From positions 249,052,925-249,116,924 of the forward strand of contig JAUPFV010000001.1 of assembly GCA_036936605.1 (NCBI GenBank): DNA of 64,000 nucleotides, in the 5' to 3' direction. This DNA comes from Limnanthes douglasii subsp. nivea. Its lineage: Eukaryota > Streptophyta > Magnoliopsida > Brassicales > Limnanthaceae. Position numbers and translations under genes: made by a program. Shown here piece by piece: positions 48,133 through 59,309 of this stretch. The notes under the pieces were generated by a model that did no database searches, was not told where the DNA came from, and saw nothing but the letters and a program-made list of their open reading frames with translations. Position 1 is the stretch's first letter; each line of letters opens with the position of its first letter.

Positions 48133-49380
48133 ATGCATTCACAAACAAACAATCATATTATCAGACACAATCCAACTTACGAGACAACAACAAGTAAAGA
48201 ATGTGTTTTTCATAGTAAACCACCAAGGTCATTTGCTGAGTTATTCTCGACTAAATCAGAAGAGGCCTGCCATAAGAATGTTTCATATAATCTTAACAGT
48301 GAGTTCCCAAGTGTCAAGTTTGAAGTTAGAGGCAAATAAAGACTAAATGTTATATCTAAGTATACAGTTGTTAGGAAATTTTCAACGGGTAAACCTAACA
48401 TTGAATCTATTAAGAAATTCTTGGAGAGTTTCAGGTTCCAGAGTGATTTCAATATCACTAATGTGGATTTTAGACATGTATTCATCAAATTCAACATTCT
48501 CGATAATTTGAAAAGATTGTGGCGCAGAAATGTCTGGCCTATTGGGAATAAAACAATAAGACTCATCAAATGGAGGCCATTTTTCAATACAAACTATGAA
48601 AATCCAATTACACCTGTCTATATAAACCTGCATAATCTTACTGAGTATATGTATAATGAGAACACTATTATGGAACTTGTTAAAAGCTTTTGGGTATCCT
48701 TTAAATGTTTAGGTTCCTACAAAGAATCGTGCAAGATTCAATTACTACAGAATCTAGGTGGAGATAGATGTTTCTAATCATATGCCTAAGAATCTGGGGG
48801 TTCTCATTTGGTGAAGATGGATATTGGCAAGACTTAACTTATGATACTTACCCGGAATACTGCAAAATCTGTTATCACTTGGGTCATTCTAAAAAAAGCT
48901 GCGAGAAAGTTAAACTTTTGACCCCCTATGCTTCATCTGGTCCCTATGTTCCCTCTACTCCCTCTATTCCTCCTCGTCTCTTGACCCTGTCGTACCTGTT
49001 GCAAATCACAATAAATCAGCAACTATATATACAAGAAACACTTATCCAAAAATCAGATATGTTATTATAAAAATCTTCCCACTGATTCACAACCACCTAC
49101 AACCTCTGAATTAATTATGGATAATGATACTAACTTGAATTTACCCGTTGGATTTGAGGATCATGAAGTAATTGAAGCACTTCATATGATTGATCTTGGA
49201 ACTAGGAATCATATCAGCATCACTTCTGATATGTCTCCTCAGATACCTTATCCCCTTTAAAAGAAACAACTTGGAGCTTGCCTTGTTCCCCTTCACACAC
49301 AAATAAAATCTCTCTTAAAGATACATTGAAAATTGAGCAAAAAAAGAACATGAAACTAAAAGTTCTTAACAAAAGGGTCT
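48133..49380 (+). pseudogene. LINE ORF1 (DUF4283 plus CCHC knuckle), broken
   Basis: The frame from 48133 carries FAELFSTKSEEA, a stop at 48337, then YTVVRKFSTGKPNIESIKKF, FRHVFIKFNILDNLKRLWRR and NPITPVYINLHNLTEYMYNE. A frameshift near 48690-48760 follows. The next frame has the complete knuckle CKICYHLGHSKKSC near 48860, which differs from copy B, where the last Cys is lost. The acidic C-terminal part (EVIEALHMIDLG near 49169) corresponds to EMIDALKTLERI of copy E. It is an RNA-binding ORF1 type, dead in this copy. Confidence 0.8.
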
Positions 49381-49437
49381 GATATCATCCAAACATGTGC
49401 AGTTTATAGGAGCTACAAAATCTACTAATTATTCCAA

Positions 49438-52400
49438 ATGACTATACAAATATTGAATTGGAATGTGCGTGGGTTTGGAAACAAGGAGAATATTGATAGA
49501 CTAAAATCTCTAAAAATATCTGAGTAGCCTGACTTTATGGCTCTTCAAGATCCTATGATCAGTCAAACTAATATTGATCATATTTCTAAGAAGCTGGGTT
49601 TTCAGGGATTCATTAACAATGTCAACAACAAAGTCCGAGTTATGTGAAAGGGGGACTTTTTGGTGGATGTGTTATTCAATGAGGAGAAATTCATTCATCT
49701 TAATGTCAAACAAAAAGATAATAACAAGAACTTTAGAGTTACTGTTATCTACGGTAAGTGCTCTAGATTTATCAGAATTCCTCTTTAGGACTGACTTAGA
49801 GTTATTGATGATGGCTCAATTGAGTGGATCTTGTTGGGGGACTTCAACACAATCTCCAACACTACTTCGCAACTTCATTGCACTTATAATTGCCTAAATA
49901 GTATTTATTATTTTAATAATTTTATGCTTGATTGCAACCTATCTGATGCATGATATTCTGGAAATAAGTTTACTTGGACTAATAGCAGACACTAGAGGAG
50001 GCTGGATAGGGTTCTCTATAATAATACATGGCTTAACTTCTTTGATATAACTAAGGTTATTCATCTAGCAAATACCTGTTCTGATTATGCTCCACTAATA
50101 TTTTATATATCCTCTAATCTTCTTAAAGTCATATCTTCTTTCAAGTTTATGAACATGTGAGTACTTCATAATGACTTCTAGAAGAGGGTTGAAACTAACT
50201 GGTCTGCTGAAGGTACTGGAAATCCTATTATGAAATTTTATCTCAAGTTAAAGAGGCTTAAAAATTACCTCAAAGTGTGGAATAAAGAGATTTTTGGGAA
50301 CATATTTGATTATATAAAAAGATTGAGGAAGTGATTAATTCTAAAGAAGTTATCTATCAATCATCCAACTTTATTGAAGACAAGAAGCTCATAAATGCTG
50401 CTAAAAATACTCACCGATCTCTCCTTGCTAGAGAGAAGGCATATTGTGAGCAAAAAAATCACATTATGTGGCTCAAAGGCAGTGATAAGAACAATGTCTT
50501 CTTTCACAATTTGTTTTAAAAAAGAAACAAACGTAATAGAATTCACAGGATCTGGTCTGGCTCTAAACGGATTAATGATCCTATTTTGATTGGGGATTCA
50601 GCTACTGAATACTATAAGAACTTGATAACTAACCTTCCAATCTAATGTTCTCCTTTACTACATTCTTGATCCTGTAAAAGATGAAGATAATGACATGATT
50701 CTTGCATATCCTACTAAATATGAGATCTCCTCTATTATCAAAGGCTTAAATCCTAATTCAGCGGATGAACCTGATGGCTTTAACAAGAAATTCTATTAAG
50801 TTTGATTGTGTATTATATCTGATGACCTATATGAAGCTATTTGTGAAATTTTCATAGACTCTTTTGTTCCTATAGGATCTACAATACAATATTATGTTTC
50901 CTACCTAGAATTCCTTACCATAAGTCTTAAAAAGACTTTATACCTATTAGTCTAACTACCATGTTTAACAGAATTGTTTCAAAAATGATAAACAACAGGC
51001 TTGTAGCTATTCTACCTAATCTGGTATATGATGTTCAAGGTGCACTTATGAAGAGTAGAGATATTCATGAGAATATCTTAATTGCAAAAGAAACTAGCTT
51101 ATGAACTAAACCTAAAATCTAGATGAAGTAACATCATTTTGAAATTAGATATGGTAGAAATCTTTGATAGGCTTGACCATATTTTTCTGCTCAATATTCT
51201 ATATGCTTTTGGGTCCAATCATGGTTTTCTTAGGCTCATTGAGAAGAGTAGAGACAATTGTCACTTCTTAATTTTAGTTAATGGGGAAGCTAAAGGTTTT
51301 TTCAAGTCAAACAAAGGGATAAGACAAGGTGACCCCCTATCACCTAGCCTTTTTATTTGGGCTGAAGAGTATTTACTCAGGGGATTGGAAAGTCTGGTTC
51401 TGGATTTCCCTTCAATTAAATACAAGACCAGAATCAATCTAAACATACTTGTGCTGACTTTTGCAGATGATCTTTTGATATTCTATAATGGGGCTTCTAA
51501 CTCAATCTCCAAGATTTTGAACCTGCTTTCTCATTATGAAGACAAGTCAGGTCAGATAATCAATAAATAAATCCAAGCTTATATTTGGTAAGAAAATTCT
51601 ACCTAAAAAATTTCTACACTGGAGTCTACCATGGGCTTAAGGCACAAATACCTCCTATTCAAGTATCTGGGAACCCCTGTAAGTATTACCAACACAATCA
51701 GTGTATATGATGAATTAGTGTTTAAAATCATATCTAAAATCACTGATTGGGACAAAACTACTTTAACCTTTGGTGAGAGGTTAATGTTGATTCAATCTAT
51801 ATTATATTTTATTCCTACATATACATTACAAAGTTCTGTTATTCCTAAGACTGTTATTCTAAGGATTGAGGTCATTTTCAAAAAGATTATGCGGGTTTCT
51901 AAGGATGGAAAACAGGCTATATTATGGTCTTAATGGTTAAAGGTATGCAAACCATTTGACGAGGGTGGCTTACATGTTAGAAGGATTCAGAATTTACAAG
52001 ATGTTTTCTCCCACAAACTGTGGTTAACCTTTAAAGCACAGAAGTCTTTGTGGGTAAGGCTGATGTTTACTATTTATTGCAAAGGCTTTTATCCTATTAC
52101 TGCCCCAAAGCCTATCATAAGTTATAAAACTTGGATTAGACTTCTGAATGTGATGGGCAATGCTAAAAGGTTTATTTTTTGGTATACTAGGTCATGAAGA
52201 ATGGATTTTGAGCTTGGAAAATGGTGGTCTCTACACCCATTTGTCTCTTTCAATCAAGAGGATGATAGGTCTGAATTTGAATGTAAGGAGATCAGGAACT
52301 TTTAGGATAATGGATGTTAGAACATAACTAAATTGGTTGACTCTTCTATTCTTTTGGAGGTTCACATTATTCAAAAAGTTACCCTAAATGAAATACTACA

Positions 52401-53519
52401 TGATTCTGCTTACTGGTCCATTTCAAATGATGATTTTTTCAGTACTAAATCTACATAGAATGCAATTAGAATCAAGAGAAACTGCTCTAACCTGTTTACT
52501 AAAATCTGGAACCGCATTACTCCTCGTAAGTGTTCCATGCTTCTGTGGAGGGATCTACACAACTGGCTTCTTGTGAATACTGTCCTACAAAAAAATATAG
52601 TTAGCCTCCAAATGTCAGTTATGCGACAACATAGAAAGTGTCAACCATGTTCTGGTTAAATGTCAAAATGCTTGGAATGTATGGTATCATTAACTACACT
52701 TTTTAACATTTTTATTTTTAGAATTATGACGTTCTCTCATATAGTTAGGGCATGGTACTGGTCAACTGATAAGTCTGTGCATATACGAACCATAATAACC
52801 CTAATTGTGGCCTGAGTCATATATTTTTCAAGGAACAAAACGAAACATGATGGGCTTTCAATCAGCTCTAATGCCATGATATCACACATTAATAAAATTT
52901 CGACTGCCCTCAATAGAGCCAACCTTTTCAAGAGAAAACATTGGAGGTCAGATAGCAAAAATGGTCCTATCATTGGGTGTATTAACTATCTAAGTAAGGC
53001 CAGAGTGTCTCTATCTCTAGTTTGGAATAACCCTAAACTTAACATATATAAACTCAATTATGATGGGGCTTGCAGTCTTTCCAGTGAATCCATTGGTGGA
53101 GGTTTGGTCAGGGATAATGAGGGTATCATACTTTTGGTTTTGGTCGTTTGTATGGTAAAAATTTTCCGATGGTGGCTGAGTGTAGGGAAATGTACGATGG
53201 GTTGTCTCTATGCTCTGAAAAGAAGATTACTCAATTAGACATCGAAACTGATTCCAATGTCCTCATCGATTTGTTCCTTCATGGAAAAAGTCCTTGGTTT
53301 TTAAAACCCATTTTGTCTTGTTGGTCGAAGCCCTTATCTTCTGACATGAGATTGATTCAAATTTTTCAGGAAGAAAATGAGGCAGCCGACTCGATTGCAA
53401 AGACAACCTTGAACTCTAATCAAACCTTTAACCAAGACAATGTTCCATCTTCCGTTAGAGCAATTACCTTCCTTGAAGGGCTGGGAACAAGATATATGAG
53501 AAGGGATGCAAACCCTTAA
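49438..53519 (+). pseudogene. LINE ORF2 (EN-RT-zf-RVT-RNase H), broken
   Basis: ATG at 49438 begins MTIQILNWNVRGFGNKENID, matching copy E. Blocks seen are LLGDFNTIS near 49830, CSDYAPL near 50080 (Asp kept, catalytic His replaced), AKGFFKSNKGIRQGDPLSPS near 51290, LTFADDLLIF near 51456 (FADD intact), and YGKNFPMVAECREMYDGLSL near 53148. The RNase H end is IETDSNVLIDLFLHGKSPWF and ENEAADSIAKTTL near 53240-53410, with the last open piece to TAA at 53517. About twenty stops and several frameshifts interrupt it. Confidence 0.85.
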
Positions 53520-53930
53520 AAGAAATTTTCTCTTAAAATGGATTTTAATCAAATTCACTTCCAATTTTTACCAGTATATCGTGGGTTGCTCTTATTATCG
53601 TTAGTTCTTCATGTATTTGTGGTGAAGCTCCCTAAGTTTTGGCTCAACTTCTCAAAATCGGTGAATTATGTTAATCATAATCCATTTTGTGTTATTGGAA
53701 TAATGTGTGGCTTCTCTACTATTCCATCTGTCTTGTAAAGAGAATGTTTCGTTCCTCTATAAGAAAAGTCAGAAAAAAAATGAAGATCAAGTAATCTGGA
53801 TTTCTTTTGTTTTGTAGTTTTATTCTCTAATCAGCGATTTTTCGTCTTTGTAACTCTAATTCTCCGTTTTGATTTGTATTAGAATTGAACCTTCTGTTTT
53901 AATTTTTGTGTAATAAAAAATCTAACGATT

Positions 53931-55032
53931 GATTTAAAAAATAATAATTAAAACATCGTTAATAGAAAATTAAAGCCAAAAATTCGTTCATGGTATTGAA
54001 CTTTTCTAGAAATAAAAAAACGTGGGCGTTGATTAGACCTGAATGTTTCAAAATACATAGCAACAATCGTATAATATGATGTCATTTTCAATTTAAGGAA
54101 AATATATTATAATTCCTACAAACTAAGCGTGGAATCGTCAATATATCATAACTTCTTCCAAATATAAAAGGGAAAAGTGTACAAGTTGACGGGTCGTTTT
54201 AACATTAGGACAGTGACTTAAATATATTTATATTCTGATTCCTAGAAGTTTCGGAATTCCCATTGGAAGTCCAAAATACTTTAATTTTACTCGTTTTGCT
54301 TTAACATTAATCTAATTTGGTCAATTACATCCATTTGAATAGCGGAATGTGGGTGGATTGTGGTACGAGACTACTAGTGCCGACGTGTTAATTACAATTT
54401 CTTTTTGGACTAGTTGGAATTTTATTGTACAATATTGCGATTTACCATGACGTATGTGCAAACTAATTCAGATTTGATATAAATAAATTATAATTTATTT
54501 TTTCGATATTATTTGGTCAAGTTCACATTTACGATTTAAAAGCAATGGTATAATAAGTCAATTGCAAGACTTTATTTTAGTTTTGTTATCGCCGTCGTTT
54601 GTTATTCACGTTGAAAAAATATAATTATTTTTCGAAAAAATAAATTATTTTTTCAGGAGAAACAAATACAAAAGTAAATTTTATTTTATTTTTAAATTCT
54701 TTTATAAAACAGTAACCATAACGATTACGATTTTTGGTTTGTATGTATTATATTTTATTATTTATTTTCAATTTTTTATTATTTAAAAGAAAAAATATTT
54801 ATCTACAAAAGAGAAAAAACTACGTCTTAATTATTATCTATTTTATGATTCATATGTAAAATGCCAGATTTGATGAGTTTATACAGTTCCAGAAAATAAA
54901 ACTATAAAAACACAATTTATTTGGTTAAGTTAGAAGATAAACAAATATCTATTAAATTATTAATTAGTTTTATTAAATGTTTTGTTTTTCTATCGTATGA
55001 ATATAATTGTTTAAAATAATGGTTCAAATTAG
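53931..55032. other. AT-rich spacer between LINE copies D and E
   Basis: No gene or repeat unit was recognised. Confidence 0.6.
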
Positions 55033-55048
55033 TTATAAAATAATATTA
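55033..55048. repeat. Candidate target-site duplication, 3' side of LINE E
   Basis: TTATAAAATAATATTA directly follows the A-rich 3' end of the element and matches 60882-60897 exactly. It is AT-rich, so some caution is needed. Confidence 0.6.
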
Positions 55049-55196
55049 TTATTTTTAATGAAAGGTTTTTTTATTAAAACTTCAGAAACTACAGACCCAC
55101 TTTTGCAATATTACAACAAATTGAAAAATAATAAAAAATCTACATCGTTTTCAACCTTGCCTCCACTCCAAAATCCCCAATTCACCAAACCCTAAA

Positions 55197-58100
55197 TCAG
55201 ATTCGTAAGTAACCCATCTCCAAGCTTTCTAACAGCAAAATAGCTTTCAAACTAGGAGGAGCATCATCTTCATTGAACTCTATGCTTCTTTGCACCTTTA
55301 AAACTTCCTTAGCCAACCAATCAGCACCATTATTCTCCTCTCTATAAACATGCCTCACTACCATTTCTGAACCAATTAAGCTCTTACAACACCTTAACAG
55401 TGGCTCAAGATACCAGATTGAACAACCATGAAGAAAGAGAATAACAACCACAGTTGAATCAATCTCCACATCAACTTTCTTCAGATTCAATAACCTGCAG
55501 AGCTTCAAACCGTCGAACAACGCACGACATTCAGCTATCAGGGGAGTGGCTTTACCATAAAGCCTTCCAATACCCAAGATCAGTCCACCACTACTGTTTC
55601 TGATCAATGCACCTCCACCAGCTTCATGATCAAAGGTACATGCCCCATCAATATTAACCTTGTATCTGCCACGCTTAGGACATTTCCATTTCAAGAACAT
55701 TGGTTTGTTCATTGCACTAATCTGATGCACACACCCCAGATTAGTGCCTTCTTTAGTAAAACCAGCCCAGTGCTTTTTAGTCAAGATTCTTGCCTGATCC
55801 AGACTAGTGATGATGTAGATAATGTGTTGAATAATTGTAGCAGTATTAGTAGGAGTGTTACTAGTCTTTTTCTTATTCCGAGCTGTCCACATAGACCAGA
55901 CCAAAATAGCAGGCAGAATAGAGTATATATCACATTTACCTTTCGCAGACCAATACCATTTCATAACAATGTGAGGAAACGTCATATATGGTTGAATATC
56001 TACCTTGAAAAGAAGACTGAAATGTAACCAAACTGACCAGACCTGAGAACATTGAACTAAGGCATGCTGAGTAGTTTCTATATTACCACAATGAACACAT
56101 TTAGAAGCCATCTGAAAACCCTTAACTTGCATCACAGAATCAGTAGGCAACCAATTATGTAAAGCCCTCCAAAGAAAAAATGAACACTTTTTAGGAGTAA
56201 CAGCATTCCATGTCATATCATAGATTCTTGATTTGTTGCCTTTGCATCTTATATGATTCCAGGTCTCTTTAAAGTTAAACAAACCATCTTTAGAAAGGGA
56301 CCAGCATAGAACATCCCTTTTGTCAGTTAAACTTACCTCTTTGATCTTAGCAATCTCAATGGTAGTGACAGTAGAGCTTAGTCTTTGCCAATCCCAGGAA
56401 CCAGCAATCCAGAAATCCTTGACATAAACGTTTCCACTGTCCCAGAGAAATCTTCTTTCAGTATCATTGTTCACTATGATAAAAGATTTGGCAGAACACC
56501 ATCTGTCATACCAAAAGTTAATATTGCCACAACCAGGCAACCAAAAAAGAATATCATCAGCACTTTCTCTAACCCCAATCATTCTAGCCCAAGGTTTAGA
56601 CTTTCTATTAGGAGAAATAGCAAGAGATGGATGAATTTCATCCCTACAGTAAACAGACATCATGAATCTAGCCCAGAATGACTGCTGACTTCTGAATTTG
56701 AACCACATCTTCAATGCATAAACATTCTGCACATCATTGAGACTTTTAAAATTCAAACCACCTTCATTTAGAGGCTTACAAAGCTTCTCCCATTTAGCCC
56801 AACTAATGGTTTTCTTGTCTTCCTTTGTACCCCACATGAACTTACTAAACAAGATCTCCAGCCTATTAACAATTCCAACAGGAAGACTAGCATGCTGCAA
56901 AGTATAATTGGGAAAAGCAACCAAAATTGTCTGAATCAACAGCATACGACCAGCAAAGGAAAGGTGAAGCCTATCCCAATCCATGATTCTGCATCTGACT
57001 TTTTGAATTAAATCTTCATAGTGAGCAATTTTAGTGTTAATTGTAATGGTAGCACCCATATATCTAAAAGGCAAATTTGTATGCTTTATGTTCCAGATAT
57101 TTTCAATAACAGAAATCTGCTGTAAAGACATTTTATTTGAAACAATGATTTTAGACTTAGCTTGATTGATCTCCTGACCATATATTGTCTGATAGTGGTC
57201 CATTGTAGTCTTAATAGCCTTCATTGAATCAATGTCTCCACTCAAAAAGACCATGAAATCATCTACAAAGGCAAGACAAGCCACATTCTGAGTACTTCTA
57301 TTCTTAAAACGAAAACTAATATTATCATCAGAAACCTTCTTTATCATCCTTATCAAATACTCTTCTGCCATAATAAAAAGACTTGGGGAGAGTGGATCCC
57401 CTTGTCTTAAACCAATAGTATTTGCAAAGAAGCCAGTCAGTTCACCATTAACCAAAACAGAAGACCAAACTTGGCTAATACAACTTCTAATAAGAGCTGA
57501 AACCTTATCATTGAACCCAAACAGATTAAGAACCCTGAAAAGAAAACCATGATTCAACTTGTCGAAAGCCTTTGTCATATCAGTATTTATAATCACATTC
57601 CCTTTCTTTCTATTAGTGTTGATATCAAAGCAAAGCTCTTGAGCCATAAGAATTGAATCATGAATGCATTTTCCTTTCACAAAACCACCCTGTTCATCAT
57701 AAATCAAATTAGGCAACACTTTAGCAATTCTGTTGTTAAGCAGCTTACTTACAATTCTAGAGAAAACTGTGGTTAAACTAATAGGACGGAAGTCCATCCA
57801 CCTACAAGGATTATCGACTTTAGGGATCAAACAAATTGTTGTAGCCTTAACCCCTTTAGGAAGAACACAGCCACTGAAAAAAGCTCTTACAGCCTTGCAT
57901 AAATCCTCACCAACAATACCCCAACATAGCTTGTAGAACTCAGCATTGTACCCATCAGGGCCAGCAGCTGAAGAAGACCTTAAAGACTTTACCACCCCAT
58001 AAATCTCCTCAACATCAGGAATACAAGCCATGCCTCTATTATCCTCCTCAGTAATCAAAGTAGGGATAACATTCAACAGATCAGAATCATACCCAACACT

Positions 58101-59309
58101 GAGATCAGGAGCAAGCAAAGATTTGAAATAATCCACAACAGATCTACCTATATCCTCTTTAGCAGACAACCAACAACCATCCACTTTAATTCTATCCACT
58201 ATATTTTTCCTATTTCTTTTTTTAACAAAATTATGAAAAGCAGCAGTACTCCTGTCAGACTCTTTAAGCCAAGAAACATGAGCTTTCTGTCTCCAAAACA
58301 TTTCCTCCCTGTCCAAAAGCATAGAATGATTCTGCTTAGCACCAATCAAGGCAGCCTTATTATCCTCATTATACTGAGTTTGAAGCTTCACTTCCATGCT
58401 GTTAATGACCTCCTCAGATTTCTTAATTGCATCAAAAACATTACCAAATATACTTTTATTCCAACCCCTCAAAGCTACTTTCAATCTTTGTTGCTTTAAC
58501 CAAAAATACATAACAGGATTTCTCACACCATTTAATTCAGCAGACCAACTCTCAGCAACCACCCTCAAAAAATCAGAATGAGTACCCCACATATTCAAAA
58601 ACTTAAAAGAAGACTTTGCTCTAACAAGACTAGAAGATAGCTTAACCACCATAGGACAATGATCAGAACAATTACGAGCCAAATGAGAAACTACAGTGAT
58701 ATCAAAATACTCCAACCATGATGAGCTATACATAACACGATCCAATCGTTTCCATTTTCGACCATTAGACCATATATATTGAGACCCACTATAGCCAGCA
58801 TCAATGAGACCACAATCCATAATAAGGTTGTTAAAATCATCCATAGCTCTTTGATTAATCATTGAACAACCAATCTGTTCTTGAACACTAGAGACAATGT
58901 TAAAATCACCGAACACAATCCATTTCTCAAAAGACACATCCAATCTTCTAATAGACTCCCAAAGCATTAACCTCTGCTCACGATTACACTTTGCATAAAC
59001 AATCGAAACATGAAACTCCTTATTCAGCACATAATGAACTACCTTAAGATGAAGCAACTGATCAGTATCAAGAACTACCTCAACAATATAATCCTGGTGC
59101 CAAAGCACCCAAATCTTGTTATTAACATTGCAACTAAAACCACTCAACTTTAACTTCTTTGCAATCATACTCAAATTATCCACCTTAACCAAAGGCTCTT
59201 GGATTGCAACAAAACTGACTTTAAAAGAGATCATCAAAGATTTTAACCTCTTAATAGTTTCTTTATTAGCCAGTCCCCTTGCATTCCAATTCAGCAAGCT
59301 AATGGTCAT
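55197..59309 (-). CDS. LINE ORF2 polyprotein, EN-RT-zf-RVT-RNase H, 1370 aa
   Basis: A single intact frame from ATG 59309 to TGA 55197. The apurinic-like endonuclease (1-230) has LLNWNARG, E38 in QEP, GDFN at 134-137 and SDH at 215-217; it nicks the target. Reverse transcriptase (about 440-740) has GPDGYNAEFYK, motif A D577 in DMTKAFDK, motif B GLRQGDPLSPSLF, and motif C FVDD at 681-684. Most LINEs have FADD or YADD there, and copies B and D of this family keep FADD, so Ala-to-Val at 682 is derived. The zf-RVT region is near 1030-1085 with C1071 and C1074. RNase H has all four catalytic residues, D1221, E1260, D1284 and D1330. The protein does target-primed reverse transcription in the nucleus. 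Possibly active; the effect of FVDD is unknown. Confidence 0.95.
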   Translation of the reverse strand: MTISLLNWNARGLANKETIKRLKSLMISFKVSFVAIQEPLVKVDNLSMIAKKLKLSGFSCNVNNKIWVLWHQDYIVEVVLDTDQLLHLKVVHYVLNKEFHVSIVYAKCNREQRLMLWESIRRLDVSFEKWIVFGDFNIVSSVQEQIGCSMINQRAMDDFNNLIMDCGLIDAGYSGSQYIWSNGRKWKRLDRVMYSSSWLEYFDITVVSHLARNCSDHCPMVVKLSSSLVRAKSSFKFLNMWGTHSDFLRVVAESWSAELNGVRNPVMYFWLKQQRLKVALRGWNKSIFGNVFDAIKKSEEVINSMEVKLQTQYNEDNKAALIGAKQNHSMLLDREEMFWRQKAHVSWLKESDRSTAAFHNFVKKRNRKNIVDRIKVDGCWLSAKEDIGRSVVDYFKSLLAPDLSVGYDSDLLNVIPTLITEEDNRGMACIPDVEEIYGVVKSLRSSSAAGPDGYNAEFYKLCWGIVGEDLCKAVRAFFSGCVLPKGVKATTICLIPKVDNPCRWMDFRPISLTTVFSRIVSKLLNNRIAKVLPNLIYDEQGGFVKGKCIHDSILMAQELCFDINTNRKKGNVIINTDMTKAFDKLNHGFLFRVLNLFGFNDKVSALIRSCISQVWSSVLVNGELTGFFANTIGLRQGDPLSPSLFIMAEEYLIRMIKKVSDDNISFRFKNRSTQNVACLAFVDDFMVFLSGDIDSMKAIKTTMDHYQTIYGQEINQAKSKIIVSNKMSLQQISVIENIWNIKHTNLPFRYMGATITINTKIAHYEDLIQKVRCRIMDWDRLHLSFAGRMLLIQTILVAFPNYTLQHASLPVGIVNRLEILFSKFMWGTKEDKKTISWAKWEKLCKPLNEGGLNFKSLNDVQNVYALKMWFKFRSQQSFWARFMMSVYCRDEIHPSLAISPNRKSKPWARMIGVRESADDILFWLPGCGNINFWYDRWCSAKSFIIVNNDTERRFLWDSGNVYVKDFWIAGSWDWQRLSSTVTTIEIAKIKEVSLTDKRDVLCWSLSKDGLFNFKETWNHIRCKGNKSRIYDMTWNAVTPKKCSFFLWRALHNWLPTDSVMQVKGFQMASKCVHCGNIETTQHALVQCSQVWSVWLHFSLLFKVDIQPYMTFPHIVMKWYWSAKGKCDIYSILPAILVWSMWTARNKKKTSNTPTNTATIIQHIIYIITSLDQARILTKKHWAGFTKEGTNLGCVHQISAMNKPMFLKWKCPKRGRYKVNIDGACTFDHEAGGGALIRNSSGGLILGIGRLYGKATPLIAECRALFDGLKLCRLLNLKKVDVEIDSTVVVILFLHGCSIWYLEPLLRCCKSLIGSEMVVRHVYREENNGADWLAKEVLKVQRSIEFNEDDAPPSLKAILLLESLEMGYLRI

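Larger units (their letters stand above)
48000..53930 (+). mobile_element. LINE copy D, near full-length, decayed
   Basis: It has the same layout as copies B and E: leader with CCAAGAAAA near 47991, ORF1 to about 49380, ORF2 from 49438 to 53519, then a 3' UTR ending TTTTTGTGTAATAAAAAATC near 53920. Many stops are present. The target duplication was not determined. It is on the plus strand, tail-to-tail with intact copy E, about 1.1 kb away. Confidence 0.85.
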
